Assembly: GCA_023634235.1 (NCBI GenBank) | Contig: JAMKCF010000166.1 | Coordinates: forward strand, 1-64,000 | DNA length: 64,000 nt | Direction of reading: 5' to 3' | From: Pisaster brevispinus | Taxonomy: Eukaryota; Echinodermata; Asteroidea; Forcipulatida; Asteriidae | Shown here: piece after piece, positions 9,987-19,500 of the stretch | Position numbering within the stretch: position 1 is the stretch's first letter | How the letters are laid out: each line of letters opens with the position of its first letter | Notes under the pieces: generated by a model | Seen by the model: the letters and a program-made list of their open reading frames with translations, nothing else | Databases searched by the model: none | Told to the model about the DNA's origin: nothing | Program-made: the position numbers and the translations under genes

Positions 9987-11795
9987 CTATTTATCACGAC
10001 GGATTTCAGCATACTCACTCTGCTCCTCCGACTGAAGTGTTTCTGTGTTCCAGGCTGATGAGGGGCGATGTAGGTCCAATTCCGCATATACCAGTCCCTC
10101 CACGTTTTTCTTGCGTGACACAACATCGTCTTCGATGGGTGTGTCTGATTCTTTGCCGTCCTCATCTGGTAGTTGATTGACTTTGTGATGGTCATTCTTC
10201 CCTGGGTGGTTTGGTTTGGTTGTCATAGGTTTGTTCACCATTGTGTATATCGCTTGGTCCCTTGCATGTCCAATCTCCTCGTCCACGCTGTCTCCATTAG
10301 TGACTGTGTAACCATCTTGACTAGTTGTTGATTGAGCAGGCATGCCATATCTCTTGATTTCATTACGTCCAGTCTTATCGGCACATGCGTATAACACTTC
10401 AGCCTCTTTCGTAGCACCACTACTTGACATCCGGGTGTTCCGATCTCCTGCAACATCCAATGGGATTTCGTTGTACGTTTGACCATTTTGATCCTCGCTG
10501 CTCACAGTTACTCTCTCACCTGTAGGCGGTCTCTGCTCACGTGTAGCTGCCGTCTGCCCTGGTCCGGTGGGGTTGTGTTTGTGTTTAATCAAGTAGCATC
10601 CAATCAAAGCTATGATTATTAGAAAGAAGATTGCACCAATGAGTCCACCAACAATAGTACCAGAGTCTTGCAAGGTGTTGTCGTCAGTGTTGGAGGCTGA
10701 TTTACCTGTGAATGTTTCTTTAACTGAAACTTTCTCTGTCTTTGGTGTGGCTGTGGGTAAGGGCAAGACAAATAACAGTGAATCATTGACGCTTGAAATT
10801 GGTGTTTCTTCTTGAAATGCAACGCATCTGATCTTAGAATTGTTGAATTCTCCAAGAGTAACGTCGATAATCTGAAGAGTTTGTCCATTTTGGTCAAGTT
10901 TAAACTGACCGTCGAGGTTCTGCACCGTGTCTCGGTTAACCTTAACTTCGCCTTTGTCAACCAGGAACACGCGCCATTCATACCCATCTGCTAGCTGTTG
11001 TGGTTTAGACTTCAAGTCACACGTGAATGTCGCGTTCTGGTGTTCAAGTAGCGTCAGGTGAGAGGGTGAGATTGAGACCGTCGTTGGTATCTGAAGAGGC
11101 GTAATGGAGCAATTTGGACCATTAAGGTGGGGACCAGCTACACATGTAAACTCTCTCATATTGTCAGACTCGGTCAACTCACGCACAACTATATACGTCT
11201 CACCTGGAATGACTTCTGTTTTATCTTCAATTTGGGAAGCATCACTTACTGCGGATTCGAACCAGGTCAACGGGCTCGGGGGATCGCGTTCTGAGAGAGT
11301 GCATTTAAACGAGATAGTTGCATCGATTCTAGGTTGTACAGGTTCAAAGTCACAGCTTGGTTTGAATTGGGGGGGAGGTGGTGGATTAACTGTCAGTAAA
11401 GCTTTCTCACTGATAAGATCCCCTCTGTTATACATATAACACCAGTATGTTCCAGTGTCTTCTAGCTGAACGTTACGGATGTGCAGATGATAGCGTTCAC
11501 TAATCAACTCAACAGTAATACTATTAGGCCTACGTCTTGCAAAGCTCGGTGTAATGGTGGAACAAACAGACATTCCCTCGATAGGAGAATCTTGATCTTT
11601 TCTCCGTTTCCAACTGATTTTATAGCTATTGCAGTGTTGTAAATAGCCCGACCCACAAGTCAATGTTACATTTTCCCCCTCGGTGACTGTAACACTCTGT
11701 GGATCCAGATTGAAAAACAGTGATACTGTCTTACAGAGCAGCGGCAGCGTAGCAAAGACAATGCTAACAAACATGTACACTCTTGTAATCTTCAT
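9987..11795 (-). CDS. intronless immunoglobulin-superfamily receptor with ITIM-type tail
   Basis: This 602-codon uninterrupted frame encodes a type I membrane receptor. A signal peptide covers residues 1 to about 23. Ig1 is V-like (C47, W62, and C119 inside DTGTYWC), with extra cysteines at 55 and 78. Ig2 has C148, C165, W178, C218 and C229, and Ig3 has C259, W274 and C324. A threonine/serine-rich stalk leads to a membrane segment at about 380-402 and a tail of 200 residues. The tail holds seven tyrosines. Y570 (LVYAEL) and Y595 (SEYAEI) match the ITIM consensus [SIVL]xYxx[IVL], and Y441, Y469, Y483, Y496 and Y517 are weaker. N-glycosylation sequons lie at 42, 228, 254, 318 and 337. ITIMs recruit SH2 phosphatases such as SHP-type enzymes, so an inhibitory cell-surface role, perhaps on immune cells, is inferred. 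The ligand is unknown. Multi-Ig genes normally have introns between domains, so the single exon is odd. The ATG precedes a good signal peptide and is conserved in the neighbouring copy. Confidence 0.88.
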   Translation of the reverse strand: MKITRVYMFVSIVFATLPLLCKTVSLFFNLDPQSVTVTEGENVTLTCGSGYLQHCNSYKISWKRRKDQDSPIEGMSVCSTITPSFARRRPNSITVELISERYHLHIRNVQLEDTGTYWCYMYNRGDLISEKALLTVNPPPPPQFKPSCDFEPVQPRIDATISFKCTLSERDPPSPLTWFESAVSDASQIEDKTEVIPGETYIVVRELTESDNMREFTCVAGPHLNGPNCSITPLQIPTTVSISPSHLTLLEHQNATFTCDLKSKPQQLADGYEWRVFLVDKGEVKVNRDTVQNLDGQFKLDQNGQTLQIIDVTLGEFNNSKIRCVAFQEETPISSVNDSLLFVLPLPTATPKTEKVSVKETFTGKSASNTDDNTLQDSGTIVGGLIGAIFFLIIIALIGCYLIKHKHNPTGPGQTAATREQRPPTGERVTVSSEDQNGQTYNEIPLDVAGDRNTRMSSSGATKEAEVLYACADKTGRNEIKRYGMPAQSTTSQDGYTVTNGDSVDEEIGHARDQAIYTMVNKPMTTKPNHPGKNDHHKVNQLPDEDGKESDTPIEDDVVSRKKNVEGLVYAELDLHRPSSAWNTETLQSEEQSEYAEIRRDK

Positions 11796-11962
11796 AATTA
11801 TTTACAAGTGTGGTAAGGTTAAAAACTCAGCAATGTCTTATGAACCGGTATGTAGACACAATGGTGTAATGCTGCACCAGAAAATGTTCCATAACATTAT
11901 ATTGTGACTCATCGATCTGATGAGGATCAAGTTGGCACTACACTGGGAAAAAACACAGGATT

Positions 11963-11973
11963 GTATTTATATA
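11963..11973 (-). promoter_or_regulatory. TATA box of the receptor gene
   Basis: On the minus strand the sequence reads TATATAAATAC, about 170 bases upstream of the start codon. The same element sits at the same place before the second receptor copy (15031-15041). Conservation in both duplicates supports a core promoter with transcription starting roughly 30 bases downstream and a 5' leader of about 140 bases. Confidence 0.5.
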
Positions 11974-12421
11974 CATTTTAGACCGCATTCTACTTTCCTT
12001 ATGAAGTTGAACATTTCCTGTTTTTTCCCTAAACACAACGATATCACTTCTTCAGTATGACAGATGTCAATCAATAATGTGGGAAATGGTTGTCTTGCTT
12101 TATATAGGGCAGTGTCAACAGTTAACATCTATTTGGGGTTTTGGGCTATTATTAGAAAGGAATCTTGGTTGGTGTTCGTGACTTTATGCTTTCACAGAGT
12201 CGCTTCCTCGTTTAGTAACAAATCTTTTAATTTTTTAAAGAAATATTGGTTGAAAGATTCAAGATATTTTGCATATTACTTCCTTGTCTGGGCAACATTA
12301 AAAGGTCAATTGTTCCCTTTTCAAAAAAGAGGATTTTGTTTTGAGATGTTATTTCAAATGGTTTTCTCCAATCTATGGAAATTAAGTAACAAACTCAATC
12401 ACTGTGTATACATAAAAGCAA

Positions 12422-12525
12422 GGCACCTCGGTGGGATTTGAACCTACAACGTTCTGAATTCTTGTATAGACTTAATTTCAAAAGGATAACACCAATGAGC
12501 TTGCCAAAGGGCTAGAGACCGCAAC
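12422..12525 (-). repeat. tRNA-like element in the receptor promoter region, copy 1
   Basis: On the minus strand the phrase AAGCTCATTGGTG resembles a Pol III A box, and GGTTCAAATCCCACC is a good B box and T arm followed by an acceptor-like GAGGTGCC. The middle does not form a normal anticodon arm and the 5' acceptor strand is missing. It is therefore a tRNA-derived SINE head or a decayed tRNA, not a working gene. It is duplicated with the receptor flank (15687-15795). Confidence 0.45.
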
Positions 12526-13161
12526 AAATCTTGGAATTTCATAGCGCGACCAACGTCAAGGGAACTTTTTTTTTTAAATAAGTTTATATTGAAAATGTTA
12601 CTTCAGCATACTTATAAAAATGTTTAAACATTTGACATCTTTGCCGAATCTGGTAGGACTAGGAACATTTCTGATAGAGCAAGTGGTTACGATGGGTCAT
12701 CAGTCCATAGGAATTGGAAATCACTATTTTCAAGTATTTCTAGCATATAAGGTTCATAACTAGACCTACCGGCCAAACATAACTCTAAATACTGTCTCAA
12801 ATTAGTCGTAAATACAACATAAGATTATGCATATACGCATATATGCAAAACAACTTTTGATTTCGCAGTAAGAGTTACTTTAAATTTTAAAATATAGAAA
12901 GAAAAAAAACCCATAAAATTAAGGTTTTAGAGAGCAAGAAACTTTTACTTTTACAGCGAAAAAATGTTTTAGTCTTATCAGAAGGTTTGGATTTGTTGTA
13001 GCCGTTCCTACCTTGTGATCTGTTAACTTGCAGTATCTATACATGCATTCCAAAAGGTTTTAATGGTATGTTTTTTTCTACCTTGCGTATGAAAGTTCTC
13101 TAGGTTTTTTACTGTTGAAATTTAAACCGGATCTGAGTAAGAGGGCGCTTGTCAGCACAGG
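12526..13161. other. spacer between the receptor units
   Basis: This AT-rich spacer lies between the duplicated 5' flank and the 3' end of the hybrid gene. The right part of the duplicated flank is contained in it up to about 12780. No coding segment is visible. Confidence 0.4.
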
Positions 13162-13692
13162 CTATGGTACGTTGCTGTAGAGAGTTTCATGGACTCTCTC
13201 TGCATCCGAACAAAGAGGTTGATACGGTGAAGGTTCAGAGGTTTCTCCGTCATCTCGTGTGAGTTCGGTATATGTCAAGTCTGCCATGGCAACGGAGCAC
13301 CCCTGATGCCTGTCAGGTGATGTTCTCACACAACCATCAGACGGTTTTGGGCGTGGTTCTTCCTTCTGTCGTTTAATCTTTACGATGTAGCATCCAAAGA
13401 GAGCAGCTGCTGTAACCAGAAAGACAAGGCCTTCAACAGCGCCCCCTATAATGACAGCTGTACCAGACCATTGGCAGTGTTTCTCCTCACCAGACATGAC
13501 ACAGACGTCGCACGGAGTCGGATACGATTCGATGGTTGGAAGAAGGTGGGGTTTCCGCAGAGGCAAGACAATCAGCAGTGAATCATTGATGCTTGTAACT
13601 GGTGTTCTGTCTTGAAATACAATGCATCTGATCTTAGAATTGTTGAATTCTCCAAGAGTTACGTCGATAATCTGAAGAGTTTGTCCATTTTG
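13162..13692 (-). pseudogene. 3' half of a third Ig receptor paralogue (Ig3 end, membrane segment, tail)
   Basis: A frame open from the junction at 13692 to the stop at 13162 contains the second half of an Ig3 domain related to, but clearly different from, that of the neighbours. It continues with a short stalk with three cysteines, then a membrane segment (about 26 residues with a glutamate inside) and a tail of about 70 residues. Tail tyrosines sit in LTYTEL and SPYQPL, both matching the ITIM consensus, and in TLYSNV near the end. It has no start codon or signal peptide of its own. It is joined to the second receptor copy at 13692, but in a different reading frame. Either it is a remnant fused by recombination, or it is reached by an unseen splice. 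Confidence 0.7.
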
Positions 13693-14843
13693 AGTCCACC
13701 AACAATAGTACCAGAGTCTTGCAAGGTGTTGTCGTCAGTGTTGGAGGCTGATTTACCTGTGAATGTTTCTTTAACTGAAACTTTCTCTGTCTTTGGTGTG
13801 GCTGTGGGTAAGGGCAAGACAAATAACAGTGAATCATTGACGCTTGAAATTGGTGTTTCTTCTTGAAATGCAACGCATCTGATCTTAGAATTGTTGAATT
13901 CTCCAAGAGTAACGTCGATAATCTGAAGAGTTTGTCCATTTTGGTCAAGTTTAAACTGACCGTCGAGGTTCTGCACCGTGTCTCGGTTAACCTTAACTTC
14001 GCCTTTGTCAACCAGGAACACGCGCCATTCATACCCATCTGCTAGCTGTTGTGGTTTAGACTTCAAGTCACACGTGAATGTCGCGTTCTGGTGTTCAAGT
14101 AGCGTCAAGTGAGAGGGTGAGATTGAGACAGTCATTGGTATCTGAAGAGGCGTAATGGAGCAATTTGGACCATTAAGGTGGGGACCAGCTACACACGTAA
14201 ACTCTCTCATGTTGTCAAACTCAGTCAACTCTCGCGAAACTGTATACGTCTCACCTGGATTGACTTCTCTTTCATCTTCAATTTGGACTGGACCGCTTGA
14301 TGTGGATTGGAACCAGGTCAGCGGGCTCGGAGGGTCGCGTTCTGTGAGAATGCATTTCAACGAGATAGTTGCACTCACTTTAGGTTGTACAGGTTCAAAG
14401 TCACAGTTCGGTTTGAATTGGGGGAGAGGTCGATACACTGTCAGTAAAGCTTTCTCACTGATATGCTGCCCTGCAATATACATATAACACCAGTATGTTC
14501 CAGTGTCTTCTAGCTGAACGTTACGGATGTGCAGATAATAGCGGTCACTAATCAACTCAACAGCAATACTATTAGGCCTACGTCTTGCAAAGCTCCGTGT
14601 AACGGTGGAACAAGCAGAAATTCCCTCAATAGGAGAATCTTGATCTTGTTTCCGTTTCCAACTGAATTTGTAGCTATCGCAGACTGTTAAATAGGCCGAC
14701 CCACAAGTCAATGTTACATTTTCCCCCTCGGTGACTGTAACACTCTGTGGGTTCAAATTGAAAAGCTGAGATCCTGTCTTACAGAGCAGCGGCAACATAG
14801 CAAAGACAACGCTAACAAACATGTACACTCTTGAAATCTTCAT
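13659..14843 (-). CDS. second Ig receptor copy, cut off before the membrane segment (hybrid gene)
   Basis: The 394-codon frame has the same signal peptide, V-like Ig1, Ig2, Ig3 and stalk as the intact receptor. Residues 1 to about 237 are clearly diverged in sequence. From TVSIS at the start of Ig3 to the first residues of the membrane segment (SGTIVGGL) the protein is identical. After that the sequence switches to a repeat of the Ig3 region (13559-13692) in another frame and stops within about ten codons. As written it would encode a secreted three-Ig protein without membrane anchor or signalling tail. Alternatives are a pseudogene, an assembly join, or a gene whose transcript is spliced around the junction into the tail at 13162-13566. 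The start is supported by the signal peptide and by position relative to the conserved TATA box. Confidence 0.7.
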   Translation of the reverse strand: MKISRVYMFVSVVFAMLPLLCKTGSQLFNLNPQSVTVTEGENVTLTCGSAYLTVCDSYKFSWKRKQDQDSPIEGISACSTVTRSFARRRPNSIAVELISDRYYLHIRNVQLEDTGTYWCYMYIAGQHISEKALLTVYRPLPQFKPNCDFEPVQPKVSATISLKCILTERDPPSPLTWFQSTSSGPVQIEDEREVNPGETYTVSRELTEFDNMREFTCVAGPHLNGPNCSITPLQIPMTVSISPSHLTLLEHQNATFTCDLKSKPQQLADGYEWRVFLVDKGEVKVNRDTVQNLDGQFKLDQNGQTLQIIDVTLGEFNNSKIRCVAFQEETPISSVNDSLLFVLPLPTATPKTEKVSVKETFTGKSASNTDDNTLQDSGTIVGGLKMDKLFRLST

Positions 14844-15030
14844 AATTATTTACACGTGTGGTAAGGTTAAAAACTCAGCAATGTCTTCTGAACCAGTATG
14901 TACAATGTAGACACAAGTGTGTAATGCTGCATCAGAAAATGTTCCATAACATTATATTGTGACTCATCGATCTGATGATGATCAAGTTGGCACTATATTA
15001 TTACACTGGGAAAAACACAGTAACATTATT

Positions 15031-15041
15031 GCATTTATATA
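15031..15041 (-). promoter_or_regulatory. TATA box of the second receptor copy
   Basis: The minus strand reads TATATAAATGC about 190 bases upstream of the start codon, aligned with the TATA box of copy 1. Its retention suggests the truncated gene could still be transcribed. Confidence 0.45.
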
Positions 15042-15686
15042 CATTTTAGACCGCATTCTTCTTTCAGTAGGAACGATTCCCGGTGTTTCCCTAAACACAA
15101 AGATATCACTTATTCAGTGCGTACGGATGTCAATCAACAATGTGGGAAATGGTTGTCTTGCTTTATAGGGCAATGTCAACAATTAACATCTATTTGGGGT
15201 TTCTGGCTATTATTAGACAGGAATCTTGGTTGGTTTTGTCAGGACTTCATGTTTTCACAGAGTCGCTTCCTTGTTTTGTAACAAATCTTTTATTTTTTTA
15301 AAGAAATATTGGTTTAAGATTCAAGATATTTTGCATTTTACTTCCTTGTCCAACCGATGTCTGGCAACATTAAAAGGTCAACTGTTTCCTGTTCAAAAAA
15401 GAGGATTTTGTTTTGAAATGTTATTTGAAATGGTTTTCTCCAATCAATGAATATTAAGTGACAAGGGTCGATCGAGCTGGCCATTCTGTTTACTGAGTTT
15501 TAAACGGGTCAAGGAAGTCGGTTGAACGAGTGTGATAAGAAGCAGGATGACAATCACCAAGCCTCAGTTATTGGCTTTGTGGGGCTATCATTTCAAGAAT
15601 GGTGTAATGGTCTTGGGTGCTTTATTCTTGTACTATACAGTCGCTCTTGTCCGAGCAAACTCGGTCAACGTGTATAACCAACAGCA

Positions 15687-15795
15687 GGGCACCTCTGTGG
15701 GATTTGAACCTACAATTCGTTCTGAATTCTTATATAGACTAAATTTCAAAACGATAACACCAACGAGCTCGCCAAAGAGCTAGAGACCGCAACAT
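15687..15795 (-). repeat. tRNA-like element in the receptor promoter region, copy 2
   Basis: This is the duplicate of the element at 12422-12525, with the same B-box phrase GGTTCAAATCCCAC on the minus strand. The A-box phrase is slightly changed (GAGCTCGTTGGTG). Confidence 0.45.
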
Positions 15796-16042
15796 ATCTT
15801 GGAATTTCATAGCACAACCAACGTCCAGGACACTGTTTTTTAAAATAAGTTTATATTAAAAACATTATTTCAGCAAATCTATAAAAATGTTTAATCATTT
15901 GAAATATTTGCCGAATCTGGTAGGACTAGGAACATTTCTGATAGAACAAGTTTTTACGGTGTAAGTCATCAATCCATAGGAAGGAAATCACTATTTTCAA
16001 GTATTTCTAGCATATAAGATTCATAATAGACCAACCGGCCAA

Positions 16043-16517
16043 ACGTTGATGTTGTGAATAAACATCAATGACCTTTATAACATAATTTCTTATTACATAT
16101 CTAAACGGGTGCAGTAGCTGCGAAGCAAGGAAATAGCCCTGCTTACACTTATCAAAATCATATTTTTTACAATCTTGTTAGAGCTTTTGTCTCCTCTAGC
16201 GGTTTGCAGGTATCAATCATTAAAATGAACAATTTTAAAGAGCATTTTTTTTTTCAAATATATATCATTCCATCTCGGGAGACACGCATAAACAAAGGCG
16301 TTGGGGCAAAGCATTGACACAGATGAACAGACTGAACGAAGATTCTCAGACAAGTGATCATCTTCCTGTATGTTTGTGTTGATATACATGTATATATGTA
16401 TGTGCAAAGACTTTACACACAAAAATAACATGAACATATTTGATTTAAAAAATGGTTGCTATAATATTCACAAAATAGTGGTTTTGTGCTCTCATCTAGA
16501 ACAGGTGTGTCACTGTG
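16043..16517. other. AT-rich spacer before the minisatellite
   Basis: This is AT-rich DNA with a T run near 16250 and alternating TA/TG near 16385. A short minus-strand frame (16213-16437) has no recognisable domain. Nothing else is seen. Confidence 0.4.
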
Positions 16518-19500
16518 CAGTCCAGTTTTAATTTGGAGCCCTGATGTACTCTTAAATCACTGGCCATGGGTCTGCAGTCCAGTGTTCATTTGGAGCCCTG
16601 ATGTACTCTTAAATCACTGGCCATGGGTCTGCAGTCCAGTGTTCATTTGGAGCCCTGATGTACTCTTAAATCACTGGCCGTGGGTCTGTAGTCCAGTGTT
16701 AATTTGGAGCCCTGATGTACTCTTAAATCACTGGCCATGGGTCTGCAGTCCAGTGTTAATTTGGAGCCCTGATGTACTCTTAAATCACTGGCCATGGGTC
16801 TGTAGTCCAGTGTTAATTTGGAGCCCTGATGTACTCTTAAATCACTGGCCATGGGTCTGCAGTCCAGTGTTAATTTGGAGCCCTGATGTACTCTTAAATC
16901 ACTGGCCATGGGTCTGCAGTCCAGTGTTAATTTGGAGCCCTGATGTACTCTTAAATCACTGGCCATGGGCCTGCAGTCCAGTGTTAATTTGGAGCCCTGA
17001 TGTACTCTTAAATCACTGGCCATGGGTCTGCAGTCCAGTGTTAAATCACTGGCCATGGGTCTGTAGTCCAGTGTTCATTTGGAGCCCTGATGTACTCTTA
17101 AATCACTGGCCATGGGTCTGCAGTCCAGTGTTCATTTGGAGCCCTGATGTACTCTTAAATCACTGGCCATGGGTCTGCAGTCCAGTGTTCATTTGGAGCC
17201 CTGATGTACTCTTAAATCACTGGCCATGGGTCTGCAGTCCAGTGTTCATTTGGAGCCCTGATGTACTCTTAAATCACTGGCCATGGGTCTGCAGTCCAGT
17301 GTTCATTTGGAGCCTTGATGTACTCTTAAATCACTGGCCATGGGTCTGCAGTCCAGTGTTCATTTGGAGCCCTGATGTACTCTTAAATCACTGGCCATGG
17401 GTCTGCAGTCCAGTGTCCATTTGGAGCCCTGATGTACTCTTAAATCACTGGCCATGGGTCTGCAGTCCAGTGTTAATTTGGAGCCCTGATGTACTCTTAA
17501 ATCACTGGCCATGGGTCTGTAGTCCAGTGTTCATTTGGAGCCCTGATGTACTCTTAAATCACTGGCCATGGGCCTGCAGTCCAGTGTTAATTTGGATCCC
17601 TGATGTACTCATAAATCACTGGCCATGGGTCTGCAGTCCAGTGTTAATTTGGAGCCCTGATGTACTCTTAAATCACTGGCCATGGGTCTGCAGTCCAGTG
17701 TTCATTTGGAGCCCTGATGTACTCTTAAATCACTGGCCATGGGCCTGCAGTCCAGTGTTAAATCACTGGCCATGGGTCTGCAGTCCAGTGTTAATTTGGA
17801 GCCCTGATGTACTCTTAAATCACTGGCCATAGGTCTGCAGTCCAGTGTTAATTTGGAGCCCTGATGTACTCTTAAATCACTGGCCATGGGTCTGTAGTCC
17901 AGTGTTCATTTGGAGCCCTGATGTACTCTTAAATCACTGGCCATGGGTCTGCAGTCCAGTGTTAAATCACTGGCCATGGGTCTGCAGTCCAGTGTTAATT
18001 TGGAGCCCTGATGTACTCTTAAACCACTGGCTATGGGTCTGCAGTCCAGTGTCCATTTGGAGCCCTGATGTACTCTTAAATCACTGGCCATGGGTCTGCA
18101 GTCCAGTGTTAATTTGGAGCCCTGATGTACTCTTAAATCACTGGCCATGGGTCTGTAGTCCAGTGTTAATTTGGAGCCCTGATGTACTCTTAAATCACTG
18201 GCCATGGGCCTGCAGTCCAGTGTTAATTTGGAGCCCTGATGTACTCATAAATCACTGGCCATGGGTCTGCAGTCCAGTGTTAATTTGGAGCCCTGATGTA
18301 CTCTTAAATCACTGGCCATGGGTCTGCAGTCCAGTGTTCATTTGGAGCCCTGATGTACTCTTAAATCACTGGCCATGGGTCTGCAGTCCAGTGTTAAATC
18401 ACTGGCCATGGGTCTGCAGTCCAGTGTTAATTTGGAGCCCTGATGTACTCTTAAATCACTGGCCATAGGTCTGCAGTCCAGTGTTAATTTGGAGCCCTGA
18501 TGTACTCTTAAATCACTGGCCATGGGTCTGTAGTCCAGTGTTCATTTGGAGCCCTGATGTACTCTTAAATCACTGGCCATGGGTCTGCAGTCCAGTGTTA
18601 AATCACTGGCCATGGGTCTGCAGTCCAGTGTTAATTTGGAGCCCTGATGTACTCTTAAACCACTGGCTATGGGTCTGCAGTCAAGTGTTCATTTGGAGCC
18701 CTGATGTACTCTTAAATCACTGGCCATGGGTCTGCAGTCCAGTGTTAATTTGGAGCCCTGATGTACTCTTAAATCACTGGCCATGGGTCTGCAGTCCAGT
18801 GTTAATTTGGAGCCCTGATGTACTCTTAAATCACTGGCCATGGGTCTGTAGTCCAGTGTTCATTTGGAGCCCTGATGTACTCTTAAATCACTGGCCATGG
18901 GTCTGCTGTCCAGTGTTAAATCACTGGCCATTGGTCTGCAGTCCAGTGTTAATTTGGAGCCCTGATGTACTCTTAAATCACTGGCCATGGGTCTGTAGTC
19001 TAGTGTTCATTTGGAGCCCTGATGTACTCTTAAATCACTGGCCATGGGTCTGTAGTCCAGTGTTCATTTGGAGCCCTGATGTACTCTTAAATCACTGGCC
19101 ATGGGTCTGCAGTCCAGTGTTAAATCACTGGCCATGGGTCTGCAGTCCAGTGTTAATTTGGAGCCCTGATGTACTCTTAAACCACTGGCTATGGGTCTGC
19201 AGTCAAGTGTTCATTTGGAGCCCTGATGTACTCTTAAATCACTGGCCATGGGTCTGCAGTCCAGTGTTAAATCACTGGCCATGGGTCTGCAGTCCAGTGT
19301 TAATTTGGAGCCCTGATGTACTCTTAAATCACTGGCCATGGGTCTGCAGTCCAGTGTTAAATCACTGGCCATGGGTCTGCAGTCCAGTGTTAATTTGGAG
19401 CCCTGATGTACTCTTAAACCACTGGCTATGGGTCTGCAGTCCAGTGTTCATTTGGAGCCCTGATGTACTCTTAAACCACTGGCCATGGGTCTGCAGTCCA

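Larger units (their letters stand above)
11796..12780. repeat. duplicated 5' flank of the receptor gene, copy 1
   Basis: The region upstream of the intact receptor matches 14844-16042 upstream of the second copy, down to shared phrases such as GAAATATTGGTT and TAGGACTAGGAACATTTCTG. The duplication therefore covers the promoter as well as the coding part, and ends near the shared CCGGCCAAAC. Copy 2 has about 200 extra bases at 15452-15686. Confidence 0.85.
14844..16042. repeat. duplicated 5' flank of the receptor gene, copy 2
   Basis: This matches 11796-12780 with scattered differences. It carries about 200 bases not present in copy 1 (15452-15686), placed immediately next to the tRNA-like element. 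That points to an insertion here or a deletion in copy 1. Confidence 0.85.

Noticed and set aside
10619..10987. Antisense and off-frame ORFs over the receptor gene (also 10812-10994, 11104-11439, 13612-14045)
   Set aside because: They overlap the well-supported receptor frame and have no protein-like features.
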